A stretch of 64,000 bases of DNA from Ryuthela nishihirai (Eukaryota > Arthropoda > Arachnida > Araneae > Heptathelidae). Every line of letters starts with the position of its first letter. Position 1 is the first letter of the stretch. The translations under genes were made by a program, and so were the position numbers. The stretch covers positions 39,144,001 to 39,208,000 of the forward strand of contig JAWZYU010000005.1 of assembly GCA_038380435.1 (NCBI GenBank), in the 5' to 3' direction. Under the pieces are notes generated by a model, which had not been told where the DNA came from, did no database searches, and saw nothing but the letters and a program-made list of their open reading frames with translations. Of this stretch, positions 55,200 through 64,000 are shown one piece after another.

Positions 55200-56640
55200 T
55201 TTATCAAAAACCTACATATGTACACTCTGCAACACTCAGAAGTGGTAGAAAAATCGTACTGATATTCACATATGGGACAGTGTGGGAGACAAGGAAGGCA
55301 TGATTAAGTTTCAAAACAAATGGACAATTTTATTAGCAGAAAAATAAGGCTCAACAGTAGAGGTACAACCACCACTACTGGCGATACATTGAGTAATGCA
55401 TCATGTCAATGAATCATAGTGCCTGCTGATAACCTCTTTCAGCACTTGTCTACCATGCTTCCTGAATGTCCACTATGCTTTCCAGCATACCGTTGTCTAC
55501 ACTGGTTGCAGGTGAATGCTGAGTTGCCGTCGAATCAAACATGTCCCATATATGTTCTTTTGGTGACAAACCTAGGATTCTTTCTGGCCATTCCAGGATT
55601 TGACAGTGGGTAGACATTCCCTGGCAATGTTTATGGTATGCAGAGGCACATTTTCTTGCTGAAACATGTTGCCAGGCACTCCTCTTATGAAAAGGATAGG
55701 AACAGTATCCAGGATATGCTCCACATACTGCTTGGCTATCAAATTGCCTATGAGGAATACTAGAGTGTTCAGCTGTCATAGGTGATTCCTCCCCAGAACA
55801 TGGTGCTTGCCATTTGCACTCTATGCAGCTTGACAATTATTCTTGAATTAGTCCATTCTTTGCATCTTCTCAAACAAAAGCAAGATTCATCGCTGAACAC
55901 CACAACACTATTCTGTGTTCCAGTTCACTTGAGCACAGCAACACTCTAGATGCTGGATGATGATGGTTATTGGTAAGGACAGGTGACGCAATGGATGCTG
56001 TGCTTGAAGTTATACCTCCACCAGTCTTTGAGATATGGTTTGTCCTGTGATGGGATGACTTATAGCAACACTTACAGCTCTTCTGATGGTAGACAGAATA
56101 GAATGGCTGTAGGGACATCATAAGCTCGTCACCAGATCAAACAGTCCTCCCATGGTGTGGTCGTCCTGCATGCTCCTGATCCTGGCTAATTGAACAATAT
56201 GGCATATCGACCAACCAGACTCTCAGAGGCCAATAATCTTTCCTCTCTCAAATTCACTCAGCTAGTGACATGGCTGGTGAATCTGTTGCCTTGGCATTCC
56301 ATATAAACTTCACTTCCTTCCAGAACTTGCAGCTCAAATCTGGAAAACTCCTCATGAGGAAACCAGTCTTAGATGTAAAGTTATGTTTGTACTCTTGCCT
56401 CTGACCACTGTTCACTGTCACGCTGTTGTCTTTCATGTTGCAGCTGTTGCTGATACCAGTCCATAATGTTGAATATTCAATTATTGGATGACAATTGATA
56501 TTAACATTGGCATGCATTGATAACCAATGTTAGCAGTCTGTTGCAGTTGCTATTAGAATTACACATGGCTGCATTTCATAATAACTGCTGCATAACTCAT
56601 TCAACATCTCACTTAATTTCTTACAGATAATTATTCCAGA
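55200..56640 (-). mobile_element. Tc1-like transposon, family D, decayed
   Basis: Minus-strand pieces run from a FPDLSCKFWKEVKFIWNAK N-terminal part near 56300, through a helix-turn-helix region (55870-56120). The catalytic part follows: NLAFVREDAKN near 55880 and ILEWPERILGLSPKEHIWDM near 55580. It ends with a QHSPATSVDNGMLESIVDIQ C-terminus. I could not match terminal inverted repeats, so the ends are approximate. Confidence 0.7.
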
Positions 56641-56788
56641 TTAGTATTTTTAAGCTAATGCATTAAATTCATTTAAAATTAAATGAATCAAAATCCAAAA
56701 CACTAATTCAAATTTCTTTAATGTAAACTCTTTCAGTGCTTAAAAGTTGCCAAACGAGTAAAGCATATACACCTTTATGTAACTGGCA

Positions 56789-56908
56789 CGAGAAGGCAGG
56801 GTCAGACATTAGATACTAGACCTGACTGGTTCTGTGCATCACCACTGGAGATTGATACACAGCTCGTCTTACAGTTTATACCTAGCTACAATTTACCGAC
56901 CACACACA
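56789..56908 (-). mobile_element. Isolated 5' untranslated fragment of the RTE-like LINE
   Basis: CACGAGAAGGCAGGGTCAGA and the following AGATACTAGACCTGAC, CATCACCACTGGAGATTG and CCTAGCTACAATTTACCGACC blocks match the 5' ends of LINE copy A (25953-26066) and copy C (62452-62541). No coding part follows, and the fragment stops inside the 5' region, which is odd for 5'-truncating elements. Confidence 0.75.
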
Positions 56909-57051
56909 TACACATATCTAAGTAGGTTACACCAGGCAAGGAGCAACATCACTGCTGTGATTTCTATGCTTGATTGCAGAAGTAAATATTAGATGTTTCA
57001 GTTTCATGTTCAAAAAATTCACACTGAATGCTGGGATGAATCATAAAAATA

Positions 57052-58466
57052 CACTGTTGGCCATTAAAAGTGCAACACCAGGAAAGACAAGAGATATCAA
57101 AGCCATATTTAGTGAACACATAGCTTATGTTACAAGAATCAAATGATTATAAATCGAACTTGGTTAGACTTGTGGAATACAAAGAAATCAGTATTTTGTG
57201 CAGCCACCATGAGCAGCAATAACCACTGCTACACGGTCCGGCATTGAGAGGATGAGACTTCGGATGTGCGTTTGGGGAATGTCAGTCCATGCAGTTTCGA
57301 TACCTAGACAAAGTTCATCTGTTGTAACAGCTGCTGGTGTCTGGTGTGCTAGTCGTTGTGAGCTCATGGACCAGACATGTTCAATTGGGGTCAGATCCAG
57401 TGAGCATGCAGGCCAAGGCAGGTGTCGTGGTGGTTATCCAGGAATTGTTGGATGATGCATGCCACATGTGGTTGGGCATTGTCCTGTTGGTAAATGGTAC
57501 CAGAGAGCCCTTGAAGATAAGGAACGATCACTGAGGTGTTGAATGACCACAGGTTCCAACACCTCAGTGATGTAACACTGGCTGTTCAAAGTACTGGTAA
57601 TGTGCATGAGGCATGTGTGTGAGTGAAGTCCAATGGCACCCCATACTATAACACCTGGGGCCGTACCTGTATGGTGCTGCATCATGCATGTATCACTGAG
57701 CCTATCGCTACAGTACTGCCAGATATGGATTCGTCCATCATGGTGCTCCAAACTGAAGCGGGATTCATCTGAAAAGACGATGCAATGCCATTCACATATC
57801 CATGTGTGGCGTTATTGGCACCATTGCAGTCACATACACCTCTGTTGTAGAGTCAATGATAGACGAAGTAATGGCTGCCTAGCAAAGATCCCCCACTGCT
57901 GCAGACATTGAACCATATGTGTGGACACTGGTTGATATGCAACACACCCTAACTGTTGAGCTAAGGTGTTTGATGAGGCTGTAAGATCATTCAAAGTCAC
58001 GCACACAAGATGTCTGTCCTCTCGTCGTTTGTGTGAAGGGCCGTTGAGATTCCTCACATCAGTGAGTTCATTCCTCCTCTACCACTGATGCCATATTCTC
58101 AGCACTGTGGCAGCATTCCATTCAACATGAGCACCAATGTCTCGGTAGGATAATCCACCTTATAATCTCACAATTCTCCCTTGATCAAAGTCGGAAATCT
58201 GGTCGTATAGATGCCATGATCTTTGACGGGGCATACTTGATCTTTTAGTGTGCAAGATCTGTGAGCAAACACGATTCCAGTCCTTTACACTGGCTCTTTG
58301 TAATCTCCTCTTATACCACTTCCAGAGGGCTTCTGTCACACATGATGTGCATATGTGCTGCACTTTAAATTATTTACATGTTCTCCCATGGGCTACCCAT
58401 CTTGCATATTTCGGGACAATCTAATGAGTTCTTCCTGGTGTTGTTGCACTTATAATGGCCAGCAGT
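57052..58466 (-). mobile_element. Tc1-like transposon, family B, copy 2
   Basis: The inverted ends GTTGGCCATTAAAAGTGCAAC and, at the right, GTTGCACTTATAATGGCCAGC match the element at 4171-5598. TA precedes the left end. Transposase pieces on the minus strand are SMPRQRSWHLYDQISDFDQG near 58200, HKRREDRHLVCVTLNDL near 58010, MQHHTGTAPGVIVWGAIGLH near 57690 and ITEVLEPVVIQHL near 57550. A hairpin-forming insertion lies at 57527-57571 relative to the other copy. It is not functional. Confidence 0.88.
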
Positions 58467-59070
58467 TAATTCTAGAAATACTGAAATATTTAAAGGTGAA
58501 AAAAATATTGTAAAACAGAAGTAAAATGGAAAAAAAATATAGCTTTACATATTTGGTAATGGCTTACAAAATCCTACAATTTAAAAAAAAAAATTTTTTT
58601 CAGTCAATTTTTGGAAGAATTTTGGAACTTCAAAAAAATTGTTGACAATAGCTAATATTAAACTTGTGAGCTTGATAAAATAAAAAAGGTTCTTTCAAAA
58701 TGAAGAAATGAAATGAAACAGAATGGTAATAGTGGATGTCATGTCCAAAGAATGGTGATTTAGAGAGGTGGAAGAAATTTTCTGTAGCATAATAAACTGT
58801 GCACAAAATGGAACAGTTCTGATTTTTCAAGTTTGAAAAAATCTACTTTTATGAGACATAGATAAAAAAAACATAAAATGGGAATTCCTATTTTGAGAAA
58901 AATCAAAATTTCATTTGTTGTGATAGCAACATTGGCCAGTGCCTACGCTTCCAAAACGTAAAATTTGATGTGTCTTACAGTGCAAATGGCTGTGGAAATT
59001 TTAAGCTATGTAGAAATTATGTCAAAATAAAAGTAAAAATAAATTAAAATAAAAAAATACATATCTTCCC
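58467..59070. other. Intronic or intergenic sequence, nothing recognised
   Basis: AT-rich, with A and T homopolymers near 58580. No gene. Confidence 0.4.
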
Positions 59071-62000
59071 ATCATCATCATCATCCTCAAGCAGCCATGG
59101 GCTACAGAGGTCCAACCAGATAATTCAATTTAGTTCTCCAAGCAAGTCTGTCCTGAGCAACATCTGCTGCATCTGGCCACTGCACACAAATTCTAACAAG
59201 ATTCTGTTTGACATTGTCTGCTAAATGCATCCTAGGTCTCCCCCTCTTTCTGAGGCCTTTAGGCACACTGTTAATAATCTTATTCACCAATCTATAATTA
59301 TCCATATGGGCAACATGGCCAAACCAACAGAGTCTCTCTCTGCACAATATGCTACTTAAAGGAGGTTGCCGACTCCTTTGCTTAACCTCATCATTAGTTA
59401 CAAAGTTGAACCACCACATGCCCAAGATACTGCGTAAGCATCTAGAATCAAAAGCATTTAGTTTCCCGTTATCTTGTTTACACAGTGTCCTAGTTTCACT
59501 GCCATAACTAACCCTAGAAAGAACCAAACTATTATACAGTCTAATTCTAGCATTTAGTGTATACTCCTATTTCTCCACGCTCTCTAAAAGATTCTTAAAA
59601 ATTCTGGCAGCAATCCCTATTCATCTGTTAATCTCATGTCACACATCACTAGTATCTGTTACATAGCTAACAAGAAAATTAAACTGCAACCCTTCACATT
59701 AACTGAAACACAGCCTGCCTGACCAATTTTCATCACTTTAGTTTTCTCTCTGTTTATAACCAAACCTACTCTACTACCAGTTTCAGCAACAGCTCGAATG
59801 AAAGAGTTCATCTCATCAACATCATTTGCCAAAAGGGCTAAATCATCAGCAATATCTAAATCAAAAAATTTCATATCTCCAGACCATTTAAGGCCAAAAT
59901 CTTTCCTTTGATATGGATTTCGCATAACATAATCAATAACCAAACTAAAGAGAAAAGGAGACAAAATTCGCCCTTGTTGATCACCAGAAGTAGTGCTAAA
60001 CCAATTGCTACAAGCTTTACCAACTCTCACACACTTTATGTTAACTAATTTGTCAGGTATACCATATGATCTCACAATCAACCACAAATTATGACGATCA
60101 ACAGAGTCGAAAGCCTTTTGAAATCAACAAAGCTAGCAACCAAAGGTTTCTGAAACTCTAAACATTTCTCAAGAATCTGCCTAAGTGAAAATATCTGATC
60201 CACACATCCCCTACCACTTCTGAATCCACATTGCTTATCACACAATTGACTGTCAACCAGATTCTTAATTCTATTAAGCACAATCATGGAAAGAACTTTA
60301 CCTGGAACAGAGAGTAGGCTGATACCCCTATAGTTATCACAAGAACTGCGATCACCTTTTTTGAAAATAGGGATAACAATAGCTATGGTAAAATCCTTAG
60401 GAACCATGCCTTTATCATAAAAGATATTCAGAATTTCAGTCATCCAAGTGGTAACTGAAACATTCCCAGCTCTAAGCATTTTGGTAGTAATCCCATCTAC
60501 CCCTGGGGATTTATGTAGTTTAAGTTTAGAAACAGCCAAAATAACTTCAGATTGTGTTATAGGGACAACATTAAAGCCACCAATGCATCTATCATCATTG
60601 CAAACAATGGGAGTAGAACTAACTACATTGTTTAGAACATCACTGAAATGCTCAGCCCACCTAGCCATGACAGAATCCTCCCCTTCTATAACCTTACCTT
60701 GTTTATCCTTCAATCCTTGTATACCTGTCCGTTTTCTACCACACAAAACATTAACTATCTGGTACAGCTCTCTGCTGTTGTGCTGTCTAACTGCTTCCTC
60801 GGCTTTGTCAGCCAAACCATCAAGCCAAAGATTCTTATCAGCAGCTAACTGATCTTTTACAGGTTTATTAAGTTCTCTGTAATGCTTTCTATTAGGACTA
60901 GTAGGGTATTGATTAAAGACATTCCTGCAGTTCTTTCTTTCTGAAATATGCTCCTTATCACTCAGATAATTCTGTCTCTTCTGCTCCTTTTTTCCTAAAA
61001 GAGTACTGTTAGTGTCCAAAAAAGCCTGTTTAAAATGATCCCATTCTTCCTCAACTTCAGTAGTAAGCAAACCATGACTGTCATAATGACTAGGTAAGTA
61101 TTGGCTATAACTGGGTCTTTCAGAGCTCCAGTATTAAAAGTAAATTTTTTAACCCTAGCACAACACTTTTAACAAGGAAATGGTGAGATCCAATTTCAGC
61201 TCCCCTATATGACCTGGTATTCCTAACAGAACTAGCCCATTTGCTGTTAATTAATATATAATCAATCATATTCTTATGCAGCCCATCGGGTGAAACCCAT
61301 GTGTACTTATGTATGTTGCAGTGTTTGTAATAAGTGTTAGTTATTCTGAATCCATTGAGTTTACTTACCTGTAGGAGACGCTGCCCATTGCTATTGCAGC
61401 TACCAATACCAAAAGAGCCTATTACTCCTCCCCAAAGGTCAGAGTCAGTACCAACTTTGGCATTGAAGTCACCAAGAACAAGGGTAATATCTCCTTTCTT
61501 GACAGAATTCAAAGTATCCTGAAGTTGTTCATAAAACCTATCCTTCTCATCCTCATCGGCATCCTCAGTGGGGGCATAACAGCAGATAACATTCAAGTCT
61601 TTAACGCTTGTCTGAAATTTTGCTGTAAGAAACCTCTCATTAATGCACTCATATCCTAGAAGAGCATCACTAGCGTGTCTGCCGAGAAGCAGACCCACAC
61701 CTTGGTGATGCTTATTGTCGTCCCTCCCTGAAAAGAGAAATTTAACATTATTTTTAACAATCTGACCTTTATCTGTCCATCTGGTCTCTTGCAAGCCGAG
61801 AATATCTAAATTATAATGGTGGAATTCTTGTGTGAGGACATCAAGAGAAAAAGCTCTGTGCAGAGTCCTCACATTCCAACTACCTATGGAGAGAAAATGG
61901 TTAGTGGGATGTTTAAAGAAACTATGTTTATTGAGAGGGAATGCCGACAATATCAAACAGCCCCCTAATCGCAGACATGGGGCAAAGACCCGTTCCCCCA

Positions 62001-62541
62001 CTACTAAAGGCTGAAGCCATCTACACTGGAAGACTTCCTCCAATGTAGAATTTGACGATGCCAATAGAAGCAAAGAGTTCAGGTGCCTGCGATGACCTCT
62101 GCTCAGGATTATCCACCAGCTGATAAACATATCCTGTGAATCAATTCACTTGGGGCTGTCAACCCACAAACAAACAGAAAACACAGCGGAAGATTTTCCC
62201 TCCACAGAAGCCCACCAGTGCAGCAAAATCAGGATCCATAATCAAGCTCAGAGCCATGTATCTGTCCAGTCCAGTGGGTTTATATGGTCAGCACCAGGAC
62301 CTGTGTGGTTGACCACTCCTCAGCAGGGTAGAAAAAAAAGAAAAGTAGCCATAGTTGTCCAGATCAGTAGGCCACACTAATCTGGCAGCCCTCCCCTTCC
62401 GTTCACTTCCACAAGAGAGTATCTCTTTTGAAAGGTACTAACGGTCCGCACCACGAGAAGGCGGGGTCGGACATTAGGTGCTAGGCCTGGCCAGTTCTAT
62501 GCATCATCACAGGGGATTGGTGCATAGTTCTCCTTCCAGTG
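59071..62541 (-). mobile_element. RTE-like LINE, copy C, near full length
   Basis: This is a minus-strand LINE with the (ATG)n-type end at 59071-59084 and the conserved 5' region up to 62541. Coding blocks are 62130-61120 (336 aa: N-terminal region and endonuclease), 61070-60078 (330 aa: linker and first half of RT), 60087-59659 (RT palm) and 59527-59102 (C-terminal domain). The palm motif reads LDIADDLALL (IADD). The endonuclease SDH reads SHH. The C-terminus AQDRLAWRTKLNYLVGPL is complete. At least three frame breaks make it inactive. The 62130 start keeps the MFISWWIILSRGHRRHLNSL N-terminus in frame with the endonuclease. Confidence 0.9.
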
Positions 62542-62649
62542 AATGAAAATAAAATTACAAACATATTAGTGCAGTTCTTTTAACAGTCTTAGTTTACTTT
62601 TCTTACTACAGTTTTTTTTTTAATTACACTAACTGTAAATTTTGACTTC

Positions 62650-62830
62650 TTGTCCCCATCTTTGCCCTTCCTAATTTGCTGTAATTACTGGGCGTCAGGC
62701 CTTGAACAATGCATTTTGAGACCTTCTTTCTTGCCCTTTTCTTCAAGTGTTGAGAAAGAAGCCCTTGAAAAGTGTTGTCCAAGACCTGATGCCAAGTAAC
62801 TACAACAGAGGAGGGAAGGCTTCGCTCCTC
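62650..62830. repeat. Imperfect long hairpin
   Basis: GGGCGTCAGGCCTTGAACAA on the left pairs with TTGTCCAAGACCTGATGCC on the right. Complementarity extends outward through CTTTGCCCTTCC and GGGAAGGCTT and inward through CTTTCTTG and GAAAGAAG. The stem is about 70 bp with mismatches. It could be a decayed MITE. Confidence 0.6.
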
Positions 62831-63417
62831 AGAGTAGCAGCAGAGAAGATCCCTTTCACAAAATTACATTATCATCCCCACTTCTCGTGATGTTCACTTA
62901 TTGCCAAATAAAATTGTTTTTTGACACTGTATTTAATCTTAAGAAATGTTCAGAGTTTTTTTTACTGGAAAACCAAGAAATAATCTAAAATAAAAATATC
63001 TACAGGAACAAATTGAAAGTCTGCTTTGTAAGGAAAAACTGGAAGATGTAGCCTTAATATATTAATAAAGATTGATAAAGATAAAGAAATCTAAAGAAAA
63101 AAAGTTACATTTTCATTAAAAATCAGTAACTGAGTATATGTCATACTATCCAATATCAATTGGATTGTTTAGGCTGACCAGTGACCAATGCCATACACAC
63201 TACCAAACTTGACACAGAAACACACATCAACTAGTGCAAGCTATGTGGTTAGGCATTGTATTGAAAAATGCAATTCCCAAAAACTATGACTATTAGTAGT
63301 TTGTTTCCCTTTTAGGAAGTTATATAATGAATGATAAAAACTAATTCTAGAAATACTAAGTTTAAATGACAAAAAGTAATAAAAATGGAAAAAACAATAT
63401 ATTAAAAAAATGTCTTA

Positions 63418-63632
63418 GTGCATCCTAAAAAGTAAAAAATAATAAAAGTAGAGTATACTGATGGTGAAATTACTCATTGAATTCACATTCACTTCAAAGG
63501 ATAATAGTCTGCTGATTTACCTAATTCAACAAAAACTGCCAGCCCCCTATGATGTGAATATGAATTCTGAAAGTGATTTCACCATAGGTAAGCTTTACTT
63601 TTATACATATATATTTTCATTTTTTAGGATGC
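63418..63632. mobile_element. Short element with 14 bp inverted ends
   Basis: GTGCATCCTAAAAA and TTTTTAGGATGCAC bound 215 bp. Inside, a plus-strand frame reads LIYLIQQKLPAPYDVNMNSE and then SDFTI, followed by GTAAGC. It may be a small DNA transposon. The reading looks protein-like but matches nothing I know. Confidence 0.4.
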
Positions 63633-64000
63633 ACAAAAAAAAGATAGGTATTTAAAAAAATTTTAATTCTTAACTTTAGTGTACTAACTTGTAGGTACTT
63701 GACCAAGAAAATTCCTGTACTGTTATAAACAGGACAGAAAATCTCAGTGTGAATAGTTAAAAAACACCTTGTGCAAATCTGGAACATGTTTTAAAGTACT
63801 CTTGTGAAAAAAGTTGTATAAAAAAAAATTCTGGTTTTAGGTAAACAATTTTTTTCTTTGTCACTAAAACATTATCTTCAGAAGTTTTCACTTGAATACA
63901 ATTATTACAGCATTTTCCTCTCACTTTTTGTAGGGGGAAGAAAAACGGGAGTGATCAGAGATAGCCCACAACATTGTAGAGGTCATAAGCTTTAATTGAA

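Larger units (their letters stand above)
62542..64000. other. Right flank: a long hairpin, a short TIR element, otherwise unassigned
   Basis: An imperfect hairpin is at 62650-62830. A segment bounded by GTGCATCCTAAAAA and its complement lies at 63418-63632. I see no exon that fits the missing upstream part of the PTPN23-like gene. Confidence 0.45.

Noticed and set aside
1..64000. CRISPR arrays, operons or bacterial genes
   Set aside because: The repeats are dispersed transposons and minisatellites, and the only host coding sequence is spliced. Nothing prokaryotic is visible.

Overview
The window is eukaryotic, AT-rich, and almost entirely intron and transposon debris. The only host coding sequence I can support is three small exons of one gene on the minus strand. 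In transcript order they are 47803-47621, 32776-32618 and 4007-3946, together 404 bp. They join in frame with canonical AG/GT borders and encode the second half of a BRO1 domain very like HD-PTP (PTPN23, the ESCRT-associated Bro1-domain phosphatase). The introns between them are 14,844 bp and 28,610 bp, so at least 44 kb of the window is intron of this gene, and the flanks probably are too. The protein is metazoan. The abundance of Tc1/mariner elements, the RTE-like LINEs and the very large introns suggest an invertebrate, perhaps an arthropod such as a chelicerate, but the species cannot be fixed from the sequence.

Layout. 1-1190 is an I/Jockey-type LINE tail. 1408-3361 is a Tc1 element split by a solo LTR. 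3946-4007 is an exon. 4171-5598 is a second Tc1 family. 7-10 kb holds a perfect palindromic mini-element, a SINE and a dispersed repeat. 10157-13032 is a mariner with unusually long inverted arms. 13050-15832 is a decayed LINE. 17.5-21.2 kb holds tRNA-like foldbacks, a SINE and a 1.4 kb degenerate minisatellite. 22479-26066 is the best-preserved LINE. 26218-27313 is a large tRNA-like inverted array. 27440-29860 is a Tc1 carrying a SINE carrying a solo LTR. 30480-31412 is another tRNA-like inverted array. 32618-32776 is an exon. 33002-35700 is a LINE. 38-43.4 kb is a dense run of SINEs, three tRNA-like foldbacks and the second minisatellite. 43.4-46.2 kb holds two rearranged LINE fragments. 47621-47803 is an exon. 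48-58.5 kb holds Tc1, mariner, LTR and I/Jockey remnants. 59071-62541 is another near full-length LINE.

How the parts relate. The RTE-like LINE ends in an (ATG)n-type tail. The second SINE family shares about 30 bp with the LINE 3' end, so this LINE probably mobilised that SINE. Two SINE families, a solo-LTR family with 4 bp target duplications and several Tc1 families have inserted into one another, which gives a readable relative chronology.

The most unusual structure is a recurrent foldback architecture. tRNA-like modules with A and B boxes sit in both arms of an inverted repeat and point outward; I see it at six or seven loci with different loop sequences. A second unusual signal is a set of short inverted, templated insertions that turned single-copy transposon sequence into near-perfect hairpins.
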